Origin: Pedobacter sp. BMA
GTDB taxonomy: Bacteria > Bacteroidota > Bacteroidia > Sphingobacteriales > Sphingobacteriaceae
DNA length: 64,000 nt
NCBI RefSeq assembly: GCF_001027745.1
Contig: NZ_LECU01000003.1
Location: 1-64,000 of the forward strand
Direction: 5' to 3'
The position numbers were made by a program, and so were the translations under genes. Under the pieces are notes generated by a model. It worked only from the letters and a program-made list of their open reading frames with translations. It was not told the origin of the DNA and did no database searches. This document shows, piece by piece, positions 56,279 to 64,000 of this stretch; the first letter of the stretch is position 1, and each line of letters starts with the position of its first letter.

Positions 56279-59080
56279 TTAGAAGTTATAAGAAAACGAT
56301 AGGGAGTAATTACTTCCTGGTTTATAGCTACTAATTGTTTCATCTGTACCATTAGGGTTATACTTTTTGTCTAAATCATTGTCATAATATTGCGTAATGC
56401 GGTTGTTGAAAATATCTCCTGCATTAAGTTTCAACTCGCCTTTGCTTTTCAATACTTTTAATGCCAATTGCAAATCCACTACATTTCGTGGTGCTTCCCA
56501 CGTACCTGGATAAAGGGCTCCCCCAGCAACGGTTAATTTTCTACCCACCCGGTTATAGAGCGCGTTAAAATTTAACTTATTATCAAGGAAACTATGTTGA
56601 AGCCCGGCATTGATAATATACGGCGCTTGTCCAACCATTGGCCTAGATGTTTCGATCAAATTAATACCAGTATTATTCGTTTCTACCCTTGATTTAATAA
56701 ACGAAAGGTTTGTGTAGAATGTAGTTTGCTTCAAGAATTCAGTATTTGCAATAAAGTCTAGGCTTTTACGCAATTCAAATTCAACTCCGTAAACATTAAC
56801 ATTATCAGAATTTATGAATGTGATGATTCTCGAAGATCCTGCATCACTATTAAATGATTCAATTGCATTATGGAATTTCTTATAAAAACCAGAAACTGAA
56901 ATGATCTGACCTGCCTGTGGATAAAACTCAAAACGAATATCGGCATTATCAATCTTTGCTTCCTTTAATTTAGTATTACCTTGTTGCAAAGCTAATAACT
57001 CATAATCGTAGATAGATGATGCTGCCAATTCTCTGAATTCGGGTCTTGCAAGTGTACGATAGTAAGAGGCTCTTAAATTTATTTTTGGTGTTAAGCTATA
57101 AGTATAGTTTGCTGATGGCAATACATCCACGTAGTTATCATCAACTGATGTTTCTGGAGTAGGAACTTTAGCATCTAATACAACATTAAATTGTTCTACC
57201 CTTACACCCCACACTAACCTTGATTTTTCACCAAATTTATTATCCAACATCAGGTAACCAGCATTAGTCATTGAATGAGCTGTATAACTGTCACCATCCA
57301 AAGAAATGTCATCAAGCACATAAGCTCCACTGCTTATGGCATCCCGGCCATATAATGTCGCTTTTGGTCTTCTGTTAATTTCATCTTTATTTGCAGCATT
57401 CTGATTAGCTCTTAGTCCAATAAACCTGGCGTCAAATGTACGATCACGATAGATTGAATTTAATCCAGCTTTAAACGTGGCTACCTGACCAAACATCTTT
57501 AAAGGGCGAGTGTAATTAATCCCACCGCTATAATTATCTTCATTTAACTTTGAAAACAATCTTGAATTTTCCTTATTTACCTGATCGGTTTGAGCGATGA
57601 AAACATAGTTATTTGTACCGATATCAGATGGATTTCTTTGATAAATGATTTTTTTCTGATCTGGCTGATCATTTAATATGTTGGCATAACTTAGGGACCA
57701 ATCAATTTTCGAATTATTTTCACCTAGCTGATGTGTACCCTCTACAGTAGATTTAAATAAAGACTTTTGCATCAAATCAAATGCATAGAATTGAATATCC
57801 CTATTTCTATCACTGTTGTAACCATTACGTTCCAGGTATTGGTCGTCATAAGTTCTGTTATAGATATTTTTGAAAGTGATTTTGCTTTTACCAAAGGTAT
57901 AGGCAAAATTTGCCAGACCACCAATATTGGTCGAAAACTTATAAATATTATCACGATAATTCACATTTACATAATCACGAATAACATCGCTGTAAATGTT
58001 TTGAGCATTTCTATAAGTTAAAGAAAATAATGCACCCAATCTGTTATTGCTTTCTTTAAAATCTTTTACCCTTCCCAAAGTAAATTGATAATTCTGAGTA
58101 GGTAATGCAGTATTATTATATGTTTTCCAATCCTTTGGAAGATTATTCATAGCCCTAATTCCGTCTTCAGTACTTAGGGTACCACTTAAAATTCGGTTGC
58201 GAGAAGGAAAATTGGAAGGTAATGCTTTATCACCATTATCAAATCCTAGGTAATCGGTTGCAGTTCTTACTCCGCTTTTAAAAGTTTTGAAAGTTGAAGC
58301 TGTGTTATAACCTCCGCCAAGTCCTATGCTGATAAAATTACTATCTGGAATATCTTTTGTAGAAATCTGGATTGCGCCTCCAGTAAAATCCGCAGGTAAA
58401 TCTGGTGTTGCTGTCTTGCTTATGATTAAATTATCTACAAGATTCGATGGTACGATATCAAATGAGAAAGCCTTACGATTAGGTTCGGTACTAGGTAATG
58501 ACGATCCATCAAGGGTTGCTGTATTATATCTATCACCTAACCCTCTAATTACTACAAACTTATTATCCTGAACGGTAGCACCGCTTACTCGCTTTAAGAT
58601 ATCAGAAGTATTTCTATCAGGAGATTTTTTAATTTGATCACTTGCAATACCATCAGAAATTACAGCACTGTTTTTTTGTTTAGCATAAAGTGAATTTACA
58701 GATTCTTGTTTGAAGCTTGCTTTAACAACAACCTCGCCAAGGCTTTGTCCACTTGCTTCACTTAAATTCACGTTTAATGACGTTAGTGCTGGAGCTTTAA
58801 CATCTATATCAGATATTTCCTTTGTTTGGTAACCAACATAGGAAAATTCCAGCACGTACTTTCCGGAAGCCATACCTTGCAGGTTATACTTTCCATCAAC
58901 ATCCGTAGAAACCCCTTTCGTTGTTCCTTTAATTTTAACGGTAACACCAATCAGGGTTTCGCCTGTTTTTTTATCTGATACTGTACCAGAGATTCTGCCG
59001 GTTTGAGCGTAAGCAGAGATGCTTAGAAATAAAACCAGCATTGTAAATGCCGATTTTTTTAAAATTGTGATTAAGTCCAA
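56279..59080 (-). CDS. TonB-dependent receptor with carboxypeptidase-regulatory-like domain
   Basis: A 933-residue outer membrane receptor. Order: signal peptide (to about 26, AYAQ), carboxypeptidase-regulatory-like domain (TGRISGTVSDKKTGETLIGV, about 27-115), plug (about 120-235, with VIRGLGDRYNTATLDGSSLP) and a large beta-barrel ending SYSLSFSYNF with a terminal Phe. The best start is TTG at 59078-59080, since the next ATG would cut the signal peptide. Likely imports a nutrient with the downstream lipoprotein; the direct repeats upstream suggest phosphate-linked control (inference). Confidence 0.92.
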   Translation of the reverse strand: MDLITILKKSAFTMLVLFLSISAYAQTGRISGTVSDKKTGETLIGVTVKIKGTTKGVSTDVDGKYNLQGMASGKYVLEFSYVGYQTKEISDIDVKAPALTSLNVNLSEASGQSLGEVVVKASFKQESVNSLYAKQKNSAVISDGIASDQIKKSPDRNTSDILKRVSGATVQDNKFVVIRGLGDRYNTATLDGSSLPSTEPNRKAFSFDIVPSNLVDNLIISKTATPDLPADFTGGAIQISTKDIPDSNFISIGLGGGYNTASTFKTFKSGVRTATDYLGFDNGDKALPSNFPSRNRILSGTLSTEDGIRAMNNLPKDWKTYNNTALPTQNYQFTLGRVKDFKESNNRLGALFSLTYRNAQNIYSDVIRDYVNVNYRDNIYKFSTNIGGLANFAYTFGKSKITFKNIYNRTYDDQYLERNGYNSDRNRDIQFYAFDLMQKSLFKSTVEGTHQLGENNSKIDWSLSYANILNDQPDQKKIIYQRNPSDIGTNNYVFIAQTDQVNKENSRLFSKLNEDNYSGGINYTRPLKMFGQVATFKAGLNSIYRDRTFDARFIGLRANQNAANKDEINRRPKATLYGRDAISSGAYVLDDISLDGDSYTAHSMTNAGYLMLDNKFGEKSRLVWGVRVEQFNVVLDAKVPTPETSVDDNYVDVLPSANYTYSLTPKINLRASYYRTLARPEFRELAASSIYDYELLALQQGNTKLKEAKIDNADIRFEFYPQAGQIISVSGFYKKFHNAIESFNSDAGSSRIITFINSDNVNVYGVEFELRKSLDFIANTEFLKQTTFYTNLSFIKSRVETNNTGINLIETSRPMVGQAPYIINAGLQHSFLDNKLNFNALYNRVGRKLTVAGGALYPGTWEAPRNVVDLQLALKVLKSKGELKLNAGDIFNNRITQYYDNDLDKKYNPNGTDETISSYKPGSNYSLSFSYNF

Positions 59081-59118
59081 TTTGCCTGTGTTTTATTTTA
59101 GGCAAAGCTATTACCACA

Positions 59119-59180
59119 ATGTTAGCTGTATGTTAGATGTTAATTAAGCTTTGTTTAGCTAAATGTTAATTTAATGTTAG
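59119..59180 (-). promoter_or_regulatory. 11-bp-phased direct repeats, Pho-box-like
   Basis: On the minus strand (C/T)TAACAT occurs at 59174-59180, 59163-59169, 59037-phase equivalents 59030-59036 excluded, and 59137-59143, 59130-59136, 59119-59125. The copies at 59119, 59130, 59163 and 59174 share one 11-bp phase. PhoB/PhoP-type boxes elsewhere are 7- or 6-bp direct repeats with an 11-bp period (TTAACA in Bacillus). Located 39-100 bases before the receptor start. Confidence 0.5.
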
Positions 59181-59191
59181 CTACTTCCGGT

Positions 59192-59707
59192 TTAGTATTT
59201 AATACCAGTCTTTTTGCAAATAAAGTGCAAAAGCCATATCGGACCTATTAACAGGAACTTAACATCATCCAGAAACGAGGGTTTCTTCCCTTCAATTTTA
59301 TGACCTATGAACTGACCAGCCCATGCAGCAACGAAAATGACAGCATAAATAGCATAGGCAGTGCCACTTCCTAAACCTACAGCCTGTTCTATTTTTACAA
59401 TGATATAGCTCATCAATCCAACTACCCAGATCATGAAGAAAAACAAGACCGGCGAAAGGGTATAGTAGTAATACAGACTAAATGCCAAAAGGAAAGATGC
59501 CCAGTTAAAATAACCGTTATAGCTACCCAGGAATCCGATATGAGGGAATGGAATTTGCCAAACCAGACCAAGTAAACTGAAAACTATAAGCGGTACGCAA
59601 ACCCAGTGAACCAATTTGTTTGTTGGATTCTGGTGGCTTTCGGCATACTTATCAAAAAGTACATCTACCGGACGCGTTGGTTCAATCTGTATGGTTGATT
59701 TGCTCAT
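59192..59707 (-). CDS. DUF962/Mpo1-like membrane protein
   Basis: A 171-residue protein with four or so hydrophobic segments. HQNPTNKLVHWVCVPLIVFS (25-44) and FIGHKIEGKKPSFLDD near 133-148 with following LIGPIWLLHF are the conserved blocks of DUF962, the family of yeast Mpo1, an iron-dependent dioxygenase for alpha-oxidation of 2-hydroxy fatty acids. The conserved His residues appear present. Confidence 0.85.
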   Translation of the reverse strand: MSKSTIQIEPTRPVDVLFDKYAESHQNPTNKLVHWVCVPLIVFSLLGLVWQIPFPHIGFLGSYNGYFNWASFLLAFSLYYYYTLSPVLFFFMIWVVGLMSYIIVKIEQAVGLGSGTAYAIYAVIFVAAWAGQFIGHKIEGKKPSFLDDVKFLLIGPIWLLHFICKKTGIKY

Positions 59708-59768
59708 AAAGCAAAATTATGAAAAAGCAAGCGAATCTGAGGCAAAAACAACCCGAATCTTATTCCAT

Positions 59769-59798
59769 AAAAAAGGCGTTGAGCAATGCTCAACGCCT
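59769..59798 (-). terminator. Terminator of rny
   Basis: AGGCGTTGAGC / GCTCAACGCCT (59774-59784 with 59788-59798), 3-base loop, followed by T on the minus strand; 25 bases after the rny stop. Confidence 0.9.
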
Positions 59799-59822
59799 GA
59801 TATCATTTTTACTAAAATAATC

Positions 59823-61394
59823 TTATTTCGCAAAAGCCACTGAACGGGTTTCCCTGATTACAGTCACTTTAATCTGACCTGGATAAGTCATTTCCGTTTG
59901 AATACGGGTCGAAATATCTGCAGCCAGCAATTCCGCTTGCGCATCTGTAATTCTTTCACTCTCTACAATTACACGTAATTCCCTACCCGCCTGTATCGCA
60001 AATGTCTTTTCAACACCAGGATAAGAAAGCGCTAATTCTTCCAGATCTTTCAAACGCTTGATATAACTTTCCACTACCTCTCTACGTGCACCAGGACGGG
60101 CACCAGAGATCGCATCACAAGCTTGTACAATCGGAGAAATCATTGAAGTCATTTCGATTTCATCGTGGTGGGCTCCAATGGCATTGCAGATTTCCGGATG
60201 TTCTTTATATTTCTCAGCCAGCTGCATGCCTAAGATCGCGTGAGGCAATTCCGGGTTATCATCAGGCACTTTACCTATATCATGTAGTAAACCTGCACGC
60301 TTAGCCATTTTAGCATTTAAGCCAAGTTCTGCAGCCATTGTAGCACAGAAATTTGCCACCTCGCGCGAGTGATGTAGCAGGTTTTGTCCGTAAGATGAAC
60401 GGTAACGCATACGTCCTACCATACGGATAAGCTCAGGGTGCAAACCATGAATACCTAAATCAATTACGGTACGCTCACCAATTTCTACAATCTCATCTTC
60501 AATCTGCTTTTTAGTCTTAGCAACAATCTCCTCAATACGAGCCGGGTGGATACGGCCATCTGTTACCAAACGGTGTAAGGCCAATCGGGCAATTTCTCTT
60601 CTTACCGGATCAAAGCCCGATAAAATGATTGCTTCAGGCGTATCATCTACAATGATTTCAATGCCGGTAGCGGCTTCTAAAGCACGGATATTCCGGCCCT
60701 CTCTACCAATTACACGACCTTTAATCTCGTCACTTTCAATGTGGAATATAGACACCGAGTTTTCAATTGCAGCTTCGGTTGCGGTACGTTGAATAGTCTG
60801 GATAACCACTTTCTTGGCCTCTTTACTTGCTGTAAGTTTTGCTTCGTCAACAATATCTTTCACCTGCATCATGGCCTGTGTACGGGCTTCTTGTTTCAGG
60901 TTTTCTACCAGCTGATCTTTTGCTTCTTCTGCTGATAATCCAGCAATAGTTTCCAGCTGTTTTAAGTGTTGGTTTTTAAGTACCTCAACTTCTTCCTGTT
61001 TTTTCACAGCCAGTTCGGTCTGTTTTTCCAGGTTTCCTTTTTGCTTATCCAGCTCCTGTTCTTTTTTGTTGAAGTTTTCCATGCGCTGATTTACCGATTG
61101 CTCTTTCTGCTTCATGGTATTTTCACGCTGGTTAATGGCATTGTTTTTGGCATTTACTTCCTGCTCATGCTCAGCCTTCAATTGTAAAAACTTTTCTTTT
61201 GCTTCTAAAAGTTTGTTCTTTTTCAAGATTTCTGCATTGTTCTCTGCATCTTTTAAAATCTTCTTCACTTTGTTTTGAGCTGCAACTTCCTGCTGTTTAA
61301 GCAAGTTGCGCAATAAGTATCTACCTACTGCTATACCGATACCTAAGCCTGCTATAAGGGCAAATATGTATCCTAGAATTTCTGTTATCTCCAT
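59823..61394 (-). CDS. rny: Ribonuclease Y
   Basis: 523 residues from the ATG at 61392-61394 ([20 protein letters not shown]), which places the membrane anchor at the very N-terminus as in RNase Y. Then come a long coiled-coil (about 30-200), a KH domain (about 205-265, with [20 protein letters not shown]) and an HD domain with [11 protein letters not shown] near residue 355. It starts mRNA decay at the membrane. The gene is the second after zapA, with a probable 6S RNA between them. Confidence 0.95.
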   Translation of the reverse strand: MEITEILGYIFALIAGLGIGIAVGRYLLRNLLKQQEVAAQNKVKKILKDAENNAEILKKNKLLEAKEKFLQLKAEHEQEVNAKNNAINQRENTMKQKEQSVNQRMENFNKKEQELDKQKGNLEKQTELAVKKQEEVEVLKNQHLKQLETIAGLSAEEAKDQLVENLKQEARTQAMMQVKDIVDEAKLTASKEAKKVVIQTIQRTATEAAIENSVSIFHIESDEIKGRVIGREGRNIRALEAATGIEIIVDDTPEAIILSGFDPVRREIARLALHRLVTDGRIHPARIEEIVAKTKKQIEDEIVEIGERTVIDLGIHGLHPELIRMVGRMRYRSSYGQNLLHHSREVANFCATMAAELGLNAKMAKRAGLLHDIGKVPDDNPELPHAILGMQLAEKYKEHPEICNAIGAHHDEIEMTSMISPIVQACDAISGARPGARREVVESYIKRLKDLEELALSYPGVEKTFAIQAGRELRVIVESERITDAQAELLAADISTRIQTEMTYPGQIKVTVIRETRSVAFAK

Positions 61395-61408
61395 TTTGTT
61401 TTTTAAGT

Positions 61409-61500
61409 AAAAAAAAACCGCACCTAATTTTTCAAGTCCCAATAATTTTAAACCTCAACTAAGCATAATTGGGATTTAAGCCATTTTCAGGTGCCTAAGC
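61409..61500 (-). ncRNA. ssrS: Probable 6S RNA (Bacteroidota type)
   Basis: On the minus strand a single long hairpin: closing stem GCACCT / AGGTGC (61489-61494 with 61420-61425), an asymmetric internal loop of 14 and 11 bases, inner stem TCCCAAT / ATTGGGA (about 61468-61474 with 61436-61442), a large apical loop, and nine T at the 3' end. This is the 6S design, an open bubble within a rod. It sits directly after zapA, the classic 6S neighbour in Proteobacteria. The Bacteroidota 6S corresponds to the Flavo-1 type RNA. Confidence 0.6.
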
Positions 61501-61661
61501 AGATGAAATACGCCCTCTTAACCCCATAGATATTGAAGTGTTAAGTTTTATAAATTTTGAAACTCAAAAACTAGCTGCGGCTATATTTTTGTGCTAATAT
61601 ATATTAAAGAAGTCGTTAGGGCTTACGCCAGAAAAACGATTACTTTAAAAGAACGAACCTT

Positions 61662-61952
61662 TTATTTTGCAAAGAAACCATTGAGTAAAACATCCAATTC
61701 TTCGACTTTATCGGCAACAGCAGTATCCTGGCTTTGTACTTTATTTTCAGTTCTTAATACCGCAGTGGCGTAATGCAACACTGCCATAGAAAGAAGATCC
61801 TGCTTATCCCTAACCGCATAATTATCCTGATAATCTTTTATGCGCTCATTGATCATTTTGGCTGCCCGCCTCACAATTTCTTCCTCTTCAGTATTTACCT
61901 TTAAGGGATAAATACGGTCGGAAATGGTTATTTTAATCGAGATTTCTCCCAT
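61662..61952 (-). CDS. zapA: Cell division protein ZapA
   Basis: A 96-residue protein: ISIKITISDRIYPLKVNTEE at the N-terminus, then RRAAKMINERIKDYQDNYAV and LSMAVLHYATAVLRTE, the ZapA fold with a C-terminal coiled-coil. It promotes FtsZ filament bundling at the division ring. It follows a coiled-coil protein gene by 34 bp. Confidence 0.9.
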   Translation of the reverse strand: MGEISIKITISDRIYPLKVNTEEEEIVRRAAKMINERIKDYQDNYAVRDKQDLLSMAVLHYATAVLRTENKVQSQDTAVADKVEELDVLLNGFFAK

Positions 61953-61986
61953 TTGTTAGCTTAGTTTCTGATTTCCGCGCATCATT

Positions 61987-62277
61987 TTATTTCTTTAACA
62001 ATGCGATACTTTTATCAATCTCCCGCACAAAATCGTTAATTTTCTGTTTAATATCAAGTGATTTCTCACTTGTTCCCTCAATACTTTTTGCCAGTTTGGT
62101 AACCCTTAATTTCTCTTCAAGTTCTACGCTTTTAACTCTGGCAGTATCAAGCGCAACTTTTAACGATTGATTTTCAAGCCTTAATAAATCACTTTCTTCC
62201 TGCAAGGCACCACATAACTCAATTAACTGAGCTGTTTTTTGTAATACTTTATCTAATTGATCTGCAACAGAAGCCAT
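61987..62277 (-). CDS. Coiled-coil protein next to zapA
   Basis: A 96-residue, almost wholly helical coiled-coil (ALQEESDLLRLENQSLKVAL, then VELEEKLRVTKL). No named family; position before zapA and after pheT and the ZapB-like build suggest a cell-division role, by inference only. Confidence 0.72.
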   Translation of the reverse strand: MASVADQLDKVLQKTAQLIELCGALQEESDLLRLENQSLKVALDTARVKSVELEEKLRVTKLAKSIEGTSEKSLDIKQKINDFVREIDKSIALLKK

Positions 62278-62309
62278 GGATTTATTTTCTAAAAATACGA
62301 ATTTATATT

Positions 62310-64000
62310 TTATTTCCTAATTTCTGCACCAGCTTGCTGCGTTAAATTCGCAATTAACTTCTGCATGGTATTGTCAATTTGCTTATCTGTAAGGGTTTGC
62401 TCCTCATCCTGCAAAATAAAATTTAATGCGTATGATTTTTTACCTTCTGGTAATTTATCACCCACATACACGTCAAACACACCTACCTCTTTAATCAGTT
62501 TTTTATCAGTTTTGAAAGCGATGCCTTTTAATGTATCAAAGGTTACGGCCTGATCAATCAATAAGGACAAGTCCCTGCGTACCTGAGGGTATTTCGAAAC
62601 CTCTTTGTTAACGATTTTATTTTTCTTAACGATATCTAAAATAGCGGCCCAATCAAAATCGGCATAAAAAACCTCTGCATTCACATCAGCAACTTTACGG
62701 TCTGCTTTCGTAGCTGCCCCGAAATTAACAATCGATTTATCTCCGCGGAAATATTTTATTCCATAAGCGAAGTTTTCATCGTTCAAGGTATCGGTTTGAA
62801 AGCTTGATATACCCAAACGTGATACAATAGCATCTACTGCCGATTTTAAATTATAAAAATTAGCAGATTTAGAATTCTGATTCCATTGTTCGCTTTGCTT
62901 TGCTCCTGAGATTAACAGAAATAAGCGCGGACGCTCTACATACTTTTCATTGATGAGGTGATAGGTTTTACCAAACTCATAAAACTTTACATCTGCGTTT
63001 TTACGGTTCTGATTATAAGCCACACTCTCCAGTATTGGCATCAATAAGTTTTGACGCATTACATTCAAGTCGCTGCTCAAAGGATTTAAGATGAATACTG
63101 CTTCATCCAGATTTTTTGAGTAAGCTGATCTGGTTAAAGAGTTACACATAATTTCCGCATAACCATTGGCGGTAAGCATATCTGCAATTACGTTATGGGT
63201 ATTCTCTTTCTCTGGTTTGATGCTGTAAGAAAGTGATGCATTTACCTTCGATGGAATCTCAATATTATTGTAACCGTAAATACGCAGCACTTCCTCTGTA
63301 ATGTCACATTCACGGGTAACATCAACTTTAAATGAAGGAACCCTCAATGCCAGCGTATCTTCAGAAGTACTGGTTGCCGTAATGCCCAGCGCAGTAATAA
63401 TGTGTTTAATTTCGGTAGCAGGAATATTAGCTCCGATTAACTTATTGATATTGGTATAACTCACCTCGAACTCAAACGGGCGGATGTGGTTTGGATAAAT
63501 ATCAGATACTGATGATGAAATTTCACCACCTGCAATTTCCTTAATTAAAAGTGCTGCATATTTAAGCGCTGTAACGGTAATTTCAGGATCTGTTCCACGC
63601 TCGAAGCGGAAAGAAGCATCAGTTTTTAACCCATGTCTTTTTGCTGTTTTACGAACAGAAACTGAATTGAAATAAGCGCTCTCCAGGAAAATGTTTTTAG
63701 TCTCCGTGTCAACGCCCGATGTTTTACCGCCAAAAACACCTGCAATACACATTGGCCCGTCTGCATTGCAAATCATTAAATCATCTGCACTCAGCTTGCG
63801 TTCTACATCATCTAAAGTAATAAAAGGTGTTGCTTCGGATACTTTTTTAACAAGAACCTTGCCGCCGGTGATTTTATCTGCATCGAAGGCATGCAGTGGC
63901 TGACCTAAGCCGTGTAGTACATAATTGGTAACGTCAACAACGTTATTAATAGGACGAAGACCAATTACTTTTAATTTATCTTTTAGCCATTCTGGCGATT
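62310..64000 (-). CDS. pheT: Phenylalanyl-tRNA synthetase beta subunit, 5' end cut by window edge
   Basis: The frame is open from 62310 to the right edge, giving the C-terminal 562 residues. Visible are the B3/B4 region (GLRPINNVVDVTNYVLHGLG, with PLHAFDADKI), the SFRFERGTDPE motif, the B5 DNA-binding-like fold, the catalytic-like domain (GYAEIMCNSLTR, NPLSSDLNVMRQNLL) and the C-terminal FDX-ACB anticodon-binding domain (KYPQVRRDLSLLIDQAVTF). The start lies beyond the window; an internal Met at 63776 is not the real start. Confidence 0.95.
   Translation of the reverse strand, partial: SPEWLKDKLKVIGLRPINNVVDVTNYVLHGLGQPLHAFDADKITGGKVLVKKVSEATPFITLDDVERKLSADDLMICNADGPMCIAGVFGGKTSGVDTETKNIFLESAYFNSVSVRKTAKRHGLKTDASFRFERGTDPEITVTALKYAALLIKEIAGGEISSSVSDIYPNHIRPFEFEVSYTNINKLIGANIPATEIKHIITALGITATSTSEDTLALRVPSFKVDVTRECDITEEVLRIYGYNNIEIPSKVNASLSYSIKPEKENTHNVIADMLTANGYAEIMCNSLTRSAYSKNLDEAVFILNPLSSDLNVMRQNLLMPILESVAYNQNRKNADVKFYEFGKTYHLINEKYVERPRLFLLISGAKQSEQWNQNSKSANFYNLKSAVDAIVSRLGISSFQTDTLNDENFAYGIKYFRGDKSIVNFGAATKADRKVADVNAEVFYADFDWAAILDIVKKNKIVNKEVSKYPQVRRDLSLLIDQAVTFDTLKGIAFKTDKKLIKEVGVFDVYVGDKLPEGKKSYALNFILQDEEQTLTDKQIDNTMQKLIANLTQQAGAEIRK

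Noticed and set aside
56218..56279. Pho-box-like TTAACAT copies before the beta-helix lipoprotein gene
   Set aside because: Two copies at 56249 and 56273 are 24 bp apart, not 11-bp phased, and point the opposite way from those before the receptor gene.

Overview
This window comes from a Bacteroidota genome, most likely Sphingobacteriaceae and close to Pedobacter (genus is an inference). The indications are a tRNA-tuf-secE-nusG-rplKAJL-rpoBC cluster of the Bacteroidota type, promoters with the TAnnTTTG -7 box of this phylum, a TonB-dependent receptor with a carboxypeptidase-regulatory N-terminal domain, a FadL-type porin, RNase Y, short HPF and an OlsF-like ornithine-lipid synthase.

Layout. 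Bases 1-7400 hold ordinary chromosomal genes: the end of a DUF4136 lipoprotein gene, tsaC, cca, a pRiA4b ORF-3-like gene, miaA, an SGNH lipoprotein plus FadL porin pair, and a DUF3467 gene. Bases 7534-23512, all on the minus strand, are the transcription and translation core: four tRNAs, tuf, tRNA-Trp, secE, nusG, rplK, rplA, rplJ, rplL, rpoB, rpoC. Between nusG and rplK, normally direct neighbours, sit two extra genes for exported proteins: a lipoprotein with a HEIMH zinc-protease motif and a protein with a TonB-C-terminal-like region. They have their own promoter with a palindrome. Bases 23586-30150 carry hpf, a XerC/D recombinase gene, rpsU, an acyl-CoA dehydrogenase gene, a helix-hairpin-helix protein gene and the OlsF-like gene.

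Bases 30347-52033 look like an integrated genomic island of about 21.7 kb. It is bounded by a 22-bp direct repeat (two tandem GTCCC-T5/6 units, one mismatch between the ends) and carries a tyrosine recombinase gene at the right end. Decayed phage genes lie at the left end. The centre is a defence-type region. One operon has a BsuBI/PstI-type methyltransferase and endonuclease with a DUF262 gene and a HEPN gene between them, all overlapping. Divergent from it is a DUF262-HNH nuclease of GmrSD type, and a second HEPN-like gene lies convergent at its end. A second operon encodes a PRTase with three N-terminal repeats, a DprA-like protein and a HAD phosphatase, with a DUF488-like gene and two small unknown genes downstream. 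Then follow a serine recombinase, six small genes divergent from an XRE regulator across a 20-bp palindrome, and a gene-poor stretch with a 12-bp repeat array.

Bases 52034-64000 return to chromosomal content: a probable structured small RNA with promoter and terminator, a transglutaminase-like exported protein, small proteins, a beta-helix lipoprotein with a TonB-dependent receptor whose upstream region carries 11-bp-phased Pho-box-like repeats, an Mpo1-like protein, RNase Y, a probable 6S RNA, zapA, a coiled-coil protein and the 3' part of pheT.

The strongest candidates for something undescribed are the methyltransferase-DUF262-HEPN-endonuclease operon and the repeat-PRTase/DprA/HAD operon. 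All functional statements rest on reading motifs and context by eye; no database search was run.
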